Assembly: GCA_945903465.1 (NCBI GenBank)
Contig: CAMDOF010000030.1
Coordinates: 1-56,779, forward strand
DNA: 56,779 nucleotides
Reading direction: 5' to 3'
Source of the DNA: Opitutus sp. GAS368
GTDB lineage: Bacteria; Verrucomicrobiota; Verrucomicrobiia; Opitutales; Opitutaceae
The notes under the pieces are model-generated. The model was not told the origin of the DNA. It saw only the letters and a list, made by a program, of their open reading frames with translations, and did no database searches. Of this stretch, positions 17,207 to 27,109 are shown piece by piece. Positions within the stretch are counted from its first letter, which is position 1. Every line of letters starts with the position of its first letter. A program made the position numbers and the translations under genes.

Positions 17207-18019
17207 TTAGAGGATACATAATTTTACGTTCGCAGCGGCGAGTTGGAGTCGGGCTTCACGGCTGATCGAGTGGTTGGTGATGACGGTGGTGAACGCTTTC
17301 CACGGGGCGAAATGAACGGCCGCTGGTTGGCGCCATTTTTCAGCATCCGCGACGAGGACTCGCAGCGTGGAACGACGGAGGACCTCCGCCTTGACGGCCG
17401 CCTCATGGATTTCAGTGGTGTAGACGCCGGTGGCGAGGTCGATCCCGGAGGCTCCGATAACGGCTGTATCGAAGCGCAAATGAGCGAGCCAAGATTGCGC
17501 GAGCGCGCCGGTCAGGGCCAGTGATATGGCCCGAGCTTCGCCGCCAATTCCGGTGAGGGTGGCGCGGGCTTGGGGCGCGCACGCGAGGAGGGGGATGGAG
17601 TTCGTGAAGATGCGGAGATCGGGACGCTCGAGTAAAATTCGGCCGACCTCGAGGCAGGTCGTTCCCGAATCGACAAAGATATTGCCCTCGTGCGGCAGCA
17701 CTTCGGCGGCCTTGTGCGCGAGGCGGGCTTTTATTTCCATTTGGCGGTCGGCCTTCGCGCGAAAATGCGGTTCGCGATTGAAAAAATTCGCAGGGAGCAA
17801 TCCGCCGTGAGCGCGCGCGGCCTGGCCGGCGTCGGCTAACGCGACCGCATCTCGGCGCGCGGTGGCGGTAGAAACGCGAAAGCGCTCGGCGATTTCCGTC
17901 ACGGTGACGCGGCCTTTTTCAGCGAGCAGTCGGAGAATGGCGCGATGACGTTCAGCCGTAAGCATGAATAAGGGGCGAGCTGAAACCAAAACGCTGGGTG
18001 GGACAATCTTATCGTTCAT
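17207..18019 (-). CDS. DeoR/GlpR family transcriptional regulator
   Basis: A 270-residue regulator with an N-terminal winged helix (RHRAILRLLAEKGRVTVTEIAERFRVSTATARRD) and a C-terminal DeoR sensor domain with the conserved IFVDSGTTCLEVGR and AVIGASGIDLATGVYT stretches. Such proteins usually repress sugar operons and respond to a phosphorylated sugar. The start could be the ATG at 18019 or the internal ATG at 17965 (MLTAERHRAIL), which begins closer to the usual N-terminus; neither has a clear ribosome-binding site. First gene of the operon with the aldolase and oxidoreductase, so autoregulation is likely. Confidence 0.92.
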   Translation of the reverse strand: MNDKIVPPSVLVSARPLFMLTAERHRAILRLLAEKGRVTVTEIAERFRVSTATARRDAVALADAGQAARAHGGLLPANFFNREPHFRAKADRQMEIKARLAHKAAEVLPHEGNIFVDSGTTCLEVGRILLERPDLRIFTNSIPLLACAPQARATLTGIGGEARAISLALTGALAQSWLAHLRFDTAVIGASGIDLATGVYTTEIHEAAVKAEVLRRSTLRVLVADAEKWRQPAAVHFAPWKAFTTVITNHSISREARLQLAAANVKLCIL

Positions 18020-18419
18020 AATCGCTCAAAAAGGGCAATAACGTGCATGACCTTATTGGGTGATGCGCCGTTCGTCCTCCGGAGCGTGCCCGGCGGGTGG
18101 TGCGGATCTGGAAGGCAAGGTCCGGCTGAATCCGGTTTGGGGTCGGCCCGAATTGACCGATGATTTTTCGTTGGGCGGACCGTGGGCGATTTAGAAGGGC
18201 CGAAGGGGTTGATCCACGCGTTGCGCTAAAGAGATGGGCCGGGATCAGCAAGGTTCGCGGTTGCGGGACTTAGGAATCGGTGCTTGCTGCGCTTACCAGT
18301 CAGGGCGGTGAGCGATTGTGAAACTTTCGACTGGATTTGCGCGCTGAAGTTGCGCGTGCTGGTTGGGCTGGCCACGGTGGCGTGGCCGGCGTGGCCGCTG
18401 GTGCCAGGACTTTTATCCC
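18020..18419. other. Divergent intergenic region between the DeoR operon and the dehydrogenase cluster
   Basis: About 400 bases between two divergent transcription units. It must hold the promoters for both and presumably the DeoR operator. I see no confident promoter or operator; AATAACGTGCATGACCTTATT near 18041-18061 is a loosely symmetric AT-richer stretch next to the DeoR start and is only a candidate. Confidence 0.35.
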
Positions 18420-21341
18420 ATGCCCCCTTTAATTTCTTCCCGTCTCGTCGTTTTTGGTTGGGTGCTAGCGGTGATCGCGGGCGAGGGAGCGACGTTGGTC
18501 GGCGCGGTACCGGGCCGGGCGGGACCGCGTGTGGACCTGCCCGATGACCTCGAATTAGTGGTCGCGGCCGCCTTGCCGCTCGTGCGGTACCCGATCATGG
18601 GTTGTTTTGATGATCGCCGGCGCTTGTTCATTGGCGATTCCGCCGGGCTCAACCTGCGGGCCAAAGAATTGCAGGAGCAGCTGCCGGCGCGCGTGCTCAT
18701 GCTTGAGGATACGGATGGGGATGGGATTTTCGACCGGTCGACGGTCTACGCGGACAAGCTGACCTTCCCGCAAGGAGCCTGCTGGCTCAATGGCTCGCTT
18801 TACGTCGCGTCTCCGCCGGGAATTTGGAAATTCACCGACACTAACGGCGATGGTGTGGCGGATCAACGTGAGATGATTGTGGGTGGTTTTGAATTCGATG
18901 GAAACGCGGCCGATGTGCACGGTCCCTTTCTTCATCCGACCAACGGTCGCATCTATTGGTGCCATGGGCGGAAGGGGCATAAAATTGTTCAGAAAGACGG
19001 TACTTTGGTGCATGAGGGCAAGGCGTCCGGGGTTTGGTCGTGCCGGCCCGATGGGGCGGATGTGCAGTGGCACGCGCTCGGCTGTATGGACAACCCGGTC
19101 GAAATTGATTTCACGCCGGAGGGGCAGATGGTCGGGGTGGTCAACCTGTACTATAATCAGCCCCGAGGTGATACGTTGGTCCACTGGCTTTATGGAGGGG
19201 TCTACGAACGTCCCGACCTCTTAAATGTGATCGCCGAGTTGCCGCGCACCCTCGAGCAGATGCCGGTGGTTCATAATTTCGGGCACGTGGCCGTTTCGGG
19301 TTTCACCCGTTACCGGAGCGGTGGGCTCAATCCAGCGTGGCGGAATGATCTTTTTGTTACTTTTTTTAATACGCAAAAACTGGTGCGCGTCACGTTGACC
19401 GGCGAGGGTGCCACCTACCGCGCCACCGAGCATGAGTTCCTCAAACTCCACGACCCGGACGCCCATTTTACGGATGTGATCGAAGATCCCGGAGACGGCT
19501 CCTTGGTTATTTTGGATACGGGCGGGTGGTTTCGGTTGGGGTGCCCGAGCAGCATAGCGGAAAAACCGGATTTTCGCGGCTCGATTTACCGCGTGCGCAA
19601 GAAAGTGGCCGCCGGCGCGACCGCCGAAAGTGGGCGCGGTTTGCGCATGGCCGCGGCGACCGGCGCGAGCGGGGTGGTGGCGGCGGTGCAACCTCGGGTT
19701 GGGGCGAGCGGGACGGCGGAGGCAAACGTGACCGAGCCAGTGAGTGCGGCGAGCTTGCGCGCGGTGGGCGATCCGTTTGGCCGTTTGCGCGCGCTGGAAG
19801 CGCTGGCCTTGTCGAAAAAAATATTACCGGAGCAACGGTCCGCGCTTCGGGAAATACTCGATGGTCCTTTAGAGCCAACTTTGGAGCACGCGGCAATGTT
19901 TGCGGCGATGGCGACGCGGGCTTTTGACCTTGAAGAGCTCCGGCAGGCAAAGGGGGCGACCTTGCTGCGACGCCTGCTGGTTGTGCTGCAGCGAACGACC
20001 ACGACGGCGGCAGGGAACGACGTTATTTTTTTCATGGCAAAGGCGCGGCTCGATTCGGCCGACGCTGATTTGGCGCGGACGGCTCTCGGGATCGTCGCGC
20101 AACACCCGCGAGGTTTGGAGCGCTGCTACGAAGACCTGAACGCCGAGTTGGCTGGGGGCCTGGTGAGCGAAGGTCGGGTGAAAGCGCTCACCGAGTTGGT
20201 CGGTCGAGATTTGCGCAAGCCAGGGGCGAAATCATTAATGACGGCGATGCTGACCCACGCCGCGCCGCGGTGGCGAGAGACGGCCTGGCGTTTATTGGCG
20301 TCGCAGGCGGGCACGGTGAGTGATGAGGCTTGGCTGGCGCCCCTCAGCACGAGCCTCGCCGCGGCGTCGAAGGGGGCGGGGGGGGAGGAGTTGCGATTGG
20401 TCATGGATGCGATTGGGAAAGTGGCCTCCCCTCATTTTGATCAGGCGCTGCAGGCGCTGGCGGACGACGCGAGTCGGTCCTCGCCGATTCGGATGCGCGC
20501 GTTGACGGCGTTGACGCGTTCGAATGAGCCGGTGAGTGCGGTCGCGTTTGCGTACCTTTTGGCGGTGGCTAAAAACGAGAGTTCGACCGTGGCTCGTCTT
20601 GATGCGGCTCGCCTATTGGGTCGGTCGCGTTTGGCGAAAGCGCAGTGGGTGACGATGGCTCCGTTGCTCGCGACGGCGGGCCCTCTGGAGGTGGCGGAGT
20701 ATTTCAAGAGTGGCCGTCGACTCGATGGCCCGACCGCGCAGCTCTGGGCAGAAAGTTTTGTGCAATCCCCGGTTTTAAGTTCCATCCCAGAAAGTGCCAT
20801 CCGCGGAACTTTCAGTAATCTTTCATTGGAGACTTACGAACGGGTGCTGGGTCCAACGGTGCGTGCGGCGGCAGCGGGGCAGGATGGCAAGAAACGGCAG
20901 CTGACGTTATTAGCAGCGGCGGCGGGCAAAGGACGGTCGAGTGAAGGGAAGGCCGTTTTTGCGGCGAGCGCATGCCTGGCCTGTCACCGGGCGGGTGAAC
21001 TCGGGCGCTCGCTCGGACCCGACCTCAGTCAAATTGGGCGAATTCGGGGGCCGCGTGATCTGCTCGAATCGATTTTATTGCCGAGCGCCACGATCGCCCG
21101 CGACTTCGAGACCCATGTGGTGGAGACGCGCGATGGGCAGTCGTATCTGGGCGCGGTGCGGCGGGATGCGGTGGACGGTTTGGTGCTGGTGGATGCCGCG
21201 GGGGAGGAAAAGAAGATTCCGCACGCGGAAATCGTCGGCCATACGACTTTGCCGACCAGCCTGATGCCCGGCGGACTCGAACAAGCATTTACTGAGCAGC
21301 AATTGCTCGACCTTACCGCGTGGCTTGTTTCGCTGAAGTGA
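18420..21341 (+). CDS. PVC-type membrane-bound dehydrogenase with HEAT-like repeats and C-terminal heme-binding domain
   Basis: A 973-residue secreted protein counting from the ATG at 18420, which gives a signal peptide (MPPLISSRLVVFGWVLAVIAG); an in-frame ATG at 18363 lacks one. Residues from about 40 to 370 form the beta-propeller dehydrogenase domain (LPDDLELVVAAALPLVRYPIMGCFDDRRRLFIGD, VHGPFLHPTNGRIYWCHG). Then come alpha-helical HEAT-like repeats, and a Planctomycete/Verrucomicrobia-type cytochrome domain with one CXXCH (C852, C855, H856) followed by LGPDLSQIG. Family members are thought to oxidise sugars or alcohols in the periplasm with electron transfer to heme. It heads the plus-strand sugar cluster. 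The natural substrate is unknown. Confidence 0.87.
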   Translation: MPPLISSRLVVFGWVLAVIAGEGATLVGAVPGRAGPRVDLPDDLELVVAAALPLVRYPIMGCFDDRRRLFIGDSAGLNLRAKELQEQLPARVLMLEDTDGDGIFDRSTVYADKLTFPQGACWLNGSLYVASPPGIWKFTDTNGDGVADQREMIVGGFEFDGNAADVHGPFLHPTNGRIYWCHGRKGHKIVQKDGTLVHEGKASGVWSCRPDGADVQWHALGCMDNPVEIDFTPEGQMVGVVNLYYNQPRGDTLVHWLYGGVYERPDLLNVIAELPRTLEQMPVVHNFGHVAVSGFTRYRSGGLNPAWRNDLFVTFFNTQKLVRVTLTGEGATYRATEHEFLKLHDPDAHFTDVIEDPGDGSLVILDTGGWFRLGCPSSIAEKPDFRGSIYRVRKKVAAGATAESGRGLRMAAATGASGVVAAVQPRVGASGTAEANVTEPVSAASLRAVGDPFGRLRALEALALSKKILPEQRSALREILDGPLEPTLEHAAMFAAMATRAFDLEELRQAKGATLLRRLLVVLQRTTTTAAGNDVIFFMAKARLDSADADLARTALGIVAQHPRGLERCYEDLNAELAGGLVSEGRVKALTELVGRDLRKPGAKSLMTAMLTHAAPRWRETAWRLLASQAGTVSDEAWLAPLSTSLAAASKGAGGEELRLVMDAIGKVASPHFDQALQALADDASRSSPIRMRALTALTRSNEPVSAVAFAYLLAVAKNESSTVARLDAARLLGRSRLAKAQWVTMAPLLATAGPLEVAEYFKSGRRLDGPTAQLWAESFVQSPVLSSIPESAIRGTFSNLSLETYERVLGPTVRAAAAGQDGKKRQLTLLAAAAGKGRSSEGKAVFAASACLACHRAGELGRSLGPDLSQIGRIRGPRDLLESILLPSATIARDFETHVVETRDGQSYLGAVRRDAVDGLVLVDAAGEEKKIPHAEIVGHTTLPTSLMPGGLEQAFTEQQLLDLTAWLVSLK

Positions 21342-21522
21342 ATCACTTTCCATTCGTGTTTAGTTGTGCTGATGCCCCGCCCATGTTTTTCGCTGGTTTC
21401 ACTCGGCTCGTTCCACCACGTCGAGCGTTGCGGCGTGGGCGACAGCTGGGCGACGGGGCCCGGGCAGGGTTTCAGGGGTTGGCAGCGTCCAAGGGAGCGG
21501 CGTATTTTGCGAATTTATCCAA

Positions 21523-22560
21523 ATGAAAAAATATAACATCGGTATCATTGGTTTTGGCTGGGTGGCCACGGCCCACATCTCGGCGATCAACGCGACGGCG
21601 CAAGGGCAAGTCACGGCGATCTATTCGTCGAGGCCTCAAAACGCGGCCGAGTTAAGTGCGCGTTACGGGAGTAAGATTGTGTGCTACACCGATCTCGACG
21701 CGATGTTGGCCGACCCGACGATCCACGCGGTTGCGATTTGCAGTTATCCGCATCAGCACGCCGATCACATCATCGCGGCCGCGAAAGCGGGCAAGCACCT
21801 CATCATTGAAAAGCCGATCACGCTCTCGCTGGTCGATGCGCAGCGCGCCGCCGCGGCGGTGGCCGCGGCAGGCGTGAAGACGTGCGTCTGCTTCGAATGC
21901 CGCTTCTCCAGTCAATTTCTATCGACGAAGGCGGTGATCGATGCCGGGCTCCTCGGACAACTGCACTACGGCGAAGTGGATTATTACCACGGGATCGGCC
22001 CGTGGTATGGCCAATTTCGTTGGAATACCTCCAAGCAGTCAGGTGGGAGCAGTTTGCTCTCCGCCGGTTGTCACGCCATGGATGCGCTGCTGTTGTGTAT
22101 GGGGAGTGAGGTTGAGAGCGTCACCAGCCACGCGACGACGTCGGCGAATGCGATTTTCCAGCAATATGAGTATGCGACGACCAGTGTCTCGGTCCTGCGC
22201 TTTAAAAATGGTGCGATTGGTAAAGTGGCTTCGGTGATTGATTGTCTGCAACCCTACTATTTTCACACCCACCTGGTCGGCAGCGAGGGGAGTCTGCTCG
22301 ATAATAAATTTCATTCCACGAAACTCGCGACGGACAAGCACAAGTGGAGTGAGCTTTCGATGAAGATGTTGGATTCGGGGGATGTCTCGGATCACCCTTA
22401 TCAGTCCCAGTTCCAAGGCTTCTTCGATGCTTTGGACGCAGGGCAATCGATGCGGCTAACGTCACTCGATATCGCCATGAAGTCGCATTTGGCGGCGCTG
22501 GCGGCTGATCTTTCGGCGAGGGAAAAGCGGACGGTGCAACTCTCCGAGCTCGATGTCTGA
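21523..22560 (+). CDS. Gfo/Idh/MocA family oxidoreductase
   Basis: A 345-residue NAD(P)-dependent oxidoreductase. The nucleotide-binding motif is [19 protein letters not shown] and the family motif is [18 protein letters not shown]. The C-terminal domain contains [18 protein letters not shown], carrying the usual catalytic His. No signal peptide. It overlaps the PIG-L deacetylase by eight bases (22553-22560). Its place beside deacetylase and NagB-like genes suggests a role in processing a modified amino sugar; this is inference. Confidence 0.9.
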   Translation: MKKYNIGIIGFGWVATAHISAINATAQGQVTAIYSSRPQNAAELSARYGSKIVCYTDLDAMLADPTIHAVAICSYPHQHADHIIAAAKAGKHLIIEKPITLSLVDAQRAAAAVAAAGVKTCVCFECRFSSQFLSTKAVIDAGLLGQLHYGEVDYYHGIGPWYGQFRWNTSKQSGGSSLLSAGCHAMDALLLCMGSEVESVTSHATTSANAIFQQYEYATTSVSVLRFKNGAIGKVASVIDCLQPYYFHTHLVGSEGSLLDNKFHSTKLATDKHKWSELSMKMLDSGDVSDHPYQSQFQGFFDALDAGQSMRLTSLDIAMKSHLAALAADLSAREKRTVQLSELDV

Positions 22561-23353
22561 GCATGTTGCCATCGCGATAGCGGCGCATCCCGACGACATC
22601 GAGTTTATGATGGCGGGGACGCTCCTGCAGTTGCGGGCGGCGGGCTACCGCACGCATTACTTTAACGTCTCGAGTGGAAACGGCGGCAGCTTGGTGCACG
22701 ACGGAGCGGCGCTGAGCCGCCTTCGACGGAAGGAAGCGCGGGCGGCGGCCACGCTGCTCGGTGCGCAATTCCACGAAAGCCAGGCCGACGACCTGGAGAT
22801 TGTCTATGCGGTGCCTTTATTGCGAAAAATTGCCGCGGTGATTCGGGAGGTGCGGCCGACGATCGTATTGACCCACTCGCCCCAAGATTACATGGAGGAT
22901 CACACGACGACGGCGCGCCTGGCGGTTTCCGCCGCCTTCGCCCGCGGTATCCCGAATTTTGCGACGACGCCCAAGCGGCCGGCTTGGAGTGGCGAGACGA
23001 CGGTTTATCACGCTTTGCCCCACGGGCTGTGTGACCAGCTGCGTCGGCGGATTATTCCGGGGGCGTTTGTCGACACGACGACGGTCCAGGCGACTAAGCT
23101 CGCGGCGCTGGCGTGTCATGAAAGCCAACACGGTTGGCTCCAGGCCTCGCAGGGGATGAATTCCTACCTCCGATCGATGGAGACGACGGCGCAAACGGTA
23201 GGGCGGATGTCGCGTCGTTTTGAGTGGGCGGAAGGTTGGCGCCGGCACTCGCACATGGGTTTCTGCGCGGAAGCCGCGGATCCGTTGCGCGAGGCCCTCG
23301 GCGATAAATTTATTATTAATCAGGCCTACGAACGCGGTCTCGCGCGCGGGTAG
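22553..23353 (+). CDS. PIG-L family deacetylase
   Basis: A 266-residue zinc-dependent LmbE/PIG-L deacetylase. The metal site motif AHPDD is at residues 11-15 and the second site is in the [15 protein letters not shown] stretch. Members remove N-acetyl groups from GlcNAc-containing sugars or conjugates. It overlaps the upstream oxidoreductase and is followed 42 bases later by a NagB-like gene, which would use a deacetylated amino-sugar phosphate. N-acetylglucosamine-type substrates are therefore likely. No signal peptide, so cytoplasmic. Confidence 0.9.
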   Translation: MSEHVAIAIAAHPDDIEFMMAGTLLQLRAAGYRTHYFNVSSGNGGSLVHDGAALSRLRRKEARAAATLLGAQFHESQADDLEIVYAVPLLRKIAAVIREVRPTIVLTHSPQDYMEDHTTTARLAVSAAFARGIPNFATTPKRPAWSGETTVYHALPHGLCDQLRRRIIPGAFVDTTTVQATKLAALACHESQHGWLQASQGMNSYLRSMETTAQTVGRMSRRFEWAEGWRRHSHMGFCAEAADPLREALGDKFIINQAYERGLARG

Positions 23354-23395
23354 GTCGGTCGATTCATCCGGTCCACGTCACTCTATTTTTATTTT

Positions 23396-24325
23396 ATGCC
23401 GCGAAAATTAAGCACTATAGCCCCGGATTGGTGGGACTACACCACGATTGATAGCGCAGTGATCGACGAGGCTGCGCGCCTCACGCCGAACGACCTGCAG
23501 GGCCTTTCCCGCGATGGGTTTAAGGTCGTTTTCTACGATACGCTGGAAGATTTTTATCTGGCGGAAGCGCTCGAGTACATCACCGCGTGGCGGCAGTCGA
23601 CCCCGGATAACCCCGTCGGCATCTGCGGGCCGATCGGGCCGACCGAGCAGCTGCCCTTGGTGGCGCGGTTGGTCAACGAACTTGGTCTTTCCCTGCGCGA
23701 CGCCCATTTTTGGGGGATGGACGAGTGGTATGCCGACGGCGCCGAGGTCCCGGTGACGCATCCGTTGTCGTTTGAGCGGGCGGATCGTGAGTTGTGTTTT
23801 AACCGGATTCGTCGCGAGTTAGCGATACCGGAAGGGCACCTGCATTTTCCCAAGGCGACGCTCAAGGCGTATCAGCAGAGTTGGGACGGCGTGCGGTGCG
23901 CGGTCATGCAGGGTGGGCAAGGCGATACCAAGCACTGGGCTTTCAACGATCCGGTTAAGCGCGAGGGAGCCTATCGCGACGCCCCGCCTTCGCCGGCGGA
24001 ATTCCGGAAACTGGCCACCCGCGTGGTCGATCTTCACCCGGTGACGCTGGCGCAGAACGCACGGACTTCGGGCGGTGGTAATATTTCGTTGGTGCCGACG
24101 CGAGCGCTGACGGTGGGGCCCGCGGAAACGTGGAAGGCCGAGAAGGTTTCCATCTGGCAGGCGGGCATGCACGACAGCCCGTTTGGCCAGCGCCTCACGA
24201 CTTTGATGATCAGCCGTGGATGGCCTGACAGTGCCGTGCCGATGTCGCTGCTGGCCGATCATCCGAATGTGCAGTTTAATTTTTACCGAGGTGGTCTCGG
24301 TTCCTGTCAGGTGGAAATGCACTGA
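23396..24325 (+). CDS. NagB-like glucosamine-6-phosphate isomerase/6-phosphogluconolactonase family protein
   Basis: A 309-residue protein of the NagB/RpiA/SOL superfamily. It shows [19 protein letters not shown] (the phosphate loop region), [12 protein letters not shown] (the family MDE with the catalytic acid), [11 protein letters not shown] (matching HPQSY) and [11 protein letters not shown] (matching GHIAFNEP with the catalytic His). It is longer than E. coli NagB (266 residues) and divergent, so deaminase activity is probable but not certain. Position after the deacetylase and before a sugar/nucleoside symporter supports amino-sugar catabolism. Confidence 0.8.
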   Translation: MPRKLSTIAPDWWDYTTIDSAVIDEAARLTPNDLQGLSRDGFKVVFYDTLEDFYLAEALEYITAWRQSTPDNPVGICGPIGPTEQLPLVARLVNELGLSLRDAHFWGMDEWYADGAEVPVTHPLSFERADRELCFNRIRRELAIPEGHLHFPKATLKAYQQSWDGVRCAVMQGGQGDTKHWAFNDPVKREGAYRDAPPSPAEFRKLATRVVDLHPVTLAQNARTSGGGNISLVPTRALTVGPAETWKAEKVSIWQAGMHDSPFGQRLTTLMISRGWPDSAVPMSLLADHPNVQFNFYRGGLGSCQVEMH

Positions 24326-24442
24326 CCCTGATGCCAGAATTGCGGAATCGGAGCATCGATGAGCGAACTGCCATCCCCCGCTCCGAACCGCGCCGCCCGT
24401 TCAATTTCTCTCCGCACGTATTCACCCCTAAAAAAATCCGCT

Positions 24443-25684
24443 ATGGCTACCCTCGATCAATCGGCGATTAAAATTCGTCTCTCGGTGTTCATGTTTCTTC
24501 AATATTTTATATGGGGGGCATGGTATGTCAGCATGGGTGGTTACATGGCCACGACCTTGAAGTTTGGTGGCGAACAGATCGGCGCGGCCTATGGGGCCTT
24601 TGCCATTGGGTCGATGATCTCGCCGTTCTTTGTCGGCCTGATTGCCGACCGATACTTTGCATCCGAAAAGTTACTCGCGGTGCTCGGGATTCTCGGCGGG
24701 CTGGCGATGTTTGCCCTCGCGCAAGTGCAGACGTTTGCCGGCTTCTATCCGACATTGATTATTTATTGCGCGCTCTTTGCCCCGACGCTCGCGCTGGGTA
24801 ACTCGCTCTCGCTGCATCATCTGGCCAATGCCAAGGTTGACTTTCCGCGCATTAAGGTGCTCTCGGCGGTCGGTTGGATTGCGGGCGGCGTCACGCTCAG
24901 TCTGCTGAAAGGCGAGCAATCGCCGATCCAGTTTTACCTCGCTGGCGTGGTCTCGATCGCGTTCGGCATTTTTTCGCTCATGCTGCCGCACACGCCACCG
25001 CGCAAGGTTGGCCAAAACGTCGCTCTCAGCGAAATTTTGGGCCTCGATGCGCTCGCGCTGATGAAGAAGCCTTCATTTGCAATTTTCATCGTCTGCATGT
25101 TCCTCGTTTGTATCCCGCTATATTTTTATTTCGTGATGATGGGGATTTATCTCACGGAGTTAAAGTGGGAGGGTCTCGCCGGAAAGCTCACCCTCGCGCA
25201 GATCTCTGATGTCGTTTTCCTTTTTCTTCTGGCGATGATGCTGAAGCGTTTGGGCTACAAGAAGACGATTTTTCTCGGGATCTTGGCTTGGGCGGCGCGG
25301 TACTTTTTCTTGGCGCAGAGCGTGACCAGCGTGGGGCTGCAGACCGCATTCATTTTTGCAGCCATTCTTCTCCATGGCGTGTGCTACGATTTCTTGTTTA
25401 TTGCGGGCCAACTTTATGTCGATGCGGAGGCGAACGAGCGCAACCGCGGGGCCGCCCAGGGCTTCATCGCTTTCATTCTGTGGGGCGTCGGTGCTTTTGT
25501 CGGCACGTTACTTGCCGGCAAAACGCTCGCCTCTCACACGCTCACGACTCCGCAGGGAACCATTCTTCATGACTGGCACGGCATCTGGATGACCCCGGCG
25601 ATCGGAGCGACGATTGTGATGATCGTATTTTTGATTTTCTTTCGCGAACCTGCCAAATCGGTCGAGAGCTCGAAAATCGCTTAA
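24443..25684 (+). CDS. MFS transporter, nucleoside:H+ symporter-like family
   Basis: A 413-residue membrane protein with about twelve transmembrane segments. The N-terminal signature LSVFMFLQYFIWGAWYVSMGGYM and later SLSLHHLANAKVDFPRIKVLSAVGWIAGG are typical of the NupG/XapB-like family. That family is also used for sugars in Bacteroidota and Verrucomicrobiota. I favour the ATG at 24443 because the conserved region starts right after it. The in-frame ATG at 24359 has a better ribosome-binding candidate (GGAG, five bases upstream) and would add 28 polar residues. It ends the amino-sugar cluster and probably imports its substrate. Confidence 0.87.
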   Translation: MATLDQSAIKIRLSVFMFLQYFIWGAWYVSMGGYMATTLKFGGEQIGAAYGAFAIGSMISPFFVGLIADRYFASEKLLAVLGILGGLAMFALAQVQTFAGFYPTLIIYCALFAPTLALGNSLSLHHLANAKVDFPRIKVLSAVGWIAGGVTLSLLKGEQSPIQFYLAGVVSIAFGIFSLMLPHTPPRKVGQNVALSEILGLDALALMKKPSFAIFIVCMFLVCIPLYFYFVMMGIYLTELKWEGLAGKLTLAQISDVVFLFLLAMMLKRLGYKKTIFLGILAWAARYFFLAQSVTSVGLQTAFIFAAILLHGVCYDFLFIAGQLYVDAEANERNRGAAQGFIAFILWGVGAFVGTLLAGKTLASHTLTTPQGTILHDWHGIWMTPAIGATIVMIVFLIFFREPAKSVESSKIA

Positions 25685-26093
25685 CTGCCCGTTCCCAAAA
25701 GAAGCGGAGTTGGCTTTGCGGCTGAGCCGCGGGCACGAGCGAGTGGCCTGATCGCCCCTCGCCGGGGCTCGCCGGTGAGGGAGAAGTTCCGGCTTCGGCT
25801 AATCTGGTGCGAGCCGCGCAATTTTTGTTGGCGGCGCAACGTTTGCCCGCCCCATCGCGTGCTGATGGGGGCGGAGCAAGCGGCGGCCGGGTTTGCGGGG
25901 CGCTCTCCGGTCGAACCGCGTTAGGTTCTCTGGAATCGCCCGATCACCCAAGGCCCGGCGCTTCGTTTGGTTAATGACCGCGCCTGTAAGCCAGATATCC
26001 GGACGTTGCTCTGGCAACGGGCTACGATCGGGCCGGCTCGCGCGGCAAGGGGCGCGCTGCGTCGCCGCGCGGCCGCGAGGAGCGCCGCGCTGA
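25685..26093. other. Intergenic region between convergent genes
   Basis: About 410 bases with no supported gene. A minus-strand open frame over 25799-26173 overlaps the end of the DUF1080 gene and matches nothing I recognise. A GC-rich stem is present at 25757-25780. Confidence 0.4.
25757..25780 (+). terminator. Possible hairpin downstream of the MFS gene
   Basis: CCTCGCCGG (25757-25765) and CCGGTGAGG (25772-25780) pair in eight of nine positions around a six-base loop, about 70 bases after the transporter stop. No U-run follows, so an intrinsic terminator is doubtful. Confidence 0.25.
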
Positions 26094-26825
26094 TCAGAGT
26101 TCTTTGATGCTAATATTGCGAAACTGGACAAGGCTCGACGCCGGTGAATATTTCCCGTCCTTAAAGCCGCCATGATGTTGGAGAGCGAGGGCGCCCTTCT
26201 CTGGTAGGCCCGGTAACTGGGCGTTCGCGATGACGGTTTTTCCGTTCAGCACGACGGTTAAGCGGTCGCCCTTGAGCGTAATTTCAAAGCGGTTCCATTC
26301 GCCCACCGGTTTATCGGCACGGACTTTGGGCGTGACTCCAGCGCGGACCTCGGCGGGCATTTTTTGGTCCATTCGGTAGCCGTAAACTTCGCCTGAGCCG
26401 ATGGGCCAGCACCAGATGTTGAGCTGTGCCTTGCTGGTTCCGCGCAGGTAAATGCCGGAATCGGCGTTGGCCGTCGGAGTGATGACGTCTTTGCCGTCAG
26501 GGCCCTTCAGGTGGCTCCCGTCTGGGAGGACGGTGGGCACGGGGTAGAGCCCGGTAGTTTCCTTGATGCGCCAGTCGATTTTAAGGGTGAAATCTTTATA
26601 CTCTTTCTGGCTCCAGAGATTTTTATCACCGGGGGCCTCGCTGCGCGCGTCGTAGTCAATGACTCCGTTGAGGATTTTCCAGTGACCGTTGTCGCCTTGA
26701 GGGATTTTCCAGCCGGTTAAATCGCGGCCGTTAAGGAGCGAAGTGAAGTCGGTTGAGGCGGGCGCAGCCAAGAGGCTAGCACTGGCGCAAATGAGGGAGA
26801 GGGTAACGATGGGGATGATCTTCAT
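26094..26825 (-). CDS. DUF1080 protein (3-keto-disaccharide hydrolase-type), secreted
   Basis: A 243-residue protein with a signal peptide (MKIIPIVTLSLICASASLLAAPA) and one concanavalin-like DUF1080 domain. Visible motifs are FTSLLNGRDLTGWKI, WKILNGVIDY, LKIDWRI, NADSGIYLRG and the C-terminal ALQHHGG. Characterised relatives hydrolyse 3-keto-glycosides made by sugar-3-dehydrogenases. The ATG at 26825 gives the signal peptide; the frame open further upstream runs into IS66 remnant DNA and is not used. It probably belonged to the same minus-strand sugar locus as the receptor and glycosidase genes upstream, now separated by the insertion element. Confidence 0.88.
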   Translation of the reverse strand: MKIIPIVTLSLICASASLLAAPASTDFTSLLNGRDLTGWKIPQGDNGHWKILNGVIDYDARSEAPGDKNLWSQKEYKDFTLKIDWRIKETTGLYPVPTVLPDGSHLKGPDGKDVITPTANADSGIYLRGTSKAQLNIWCWPIGSGEVYGYRMDQKMPAEVRAGVTPKVRADKPVGEWNRFEITLKGDRLTVVLNGKTVIANAQLPGLPEKGALALQHHGGFKDGKYSPASSLVQFRNISIKEL

Positions 26826-26949
26826 AGTGAGGTGGGATGATAAAAGGGGGCGCCCGCGGAAGCGCGGGACGTCGCGACAGATGGGACGAGGTTGGCGAGT
26901 CGAGGAAGCGTGGTCGAGGAGTATTCGCTCGGTCGGTGTTGGCCTCGCT

Positions 26950-27094
26950 GTGAGCAGAAAACAAACAGCGCGCCGCCGAGCGGGTCGCTCGCCAGCACCT
27001 GCCGGCAGAGCGCCGCCAGACCGTCGATGCCCTTGCGGAAATCGACCGGCTCGACCGCCACGAGAATCCGCATTTGCGGGGTGATCTGGATCAT
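26950..27094 (-). pseudogene. IS66 TnpB (orf2) N-terminal fragment
   Basis: The ATG at 27094 starts MIQITPQMRILVAVEPVDFR, followed by KGIDGLAALCRQVL and GGALFVF, an almost perfect IS66 TnpB N-terminus. Similarity stops near 26950 after VFCSQRGQ, where the normal protein continues for about another 60-70 residues. So it is a truncated fragment, about 47 residues. Confidence 0.75.
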
Positions 27095-27109
27095 GCGGGG
27101 GTCGTCGAA

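Noticed and set aside
25799..26173. Minus-strand frame of 124 codons
   Set aside because: Overlaps the DUF1080 gene end, composition is not gene-like throughout and no domain is seen.
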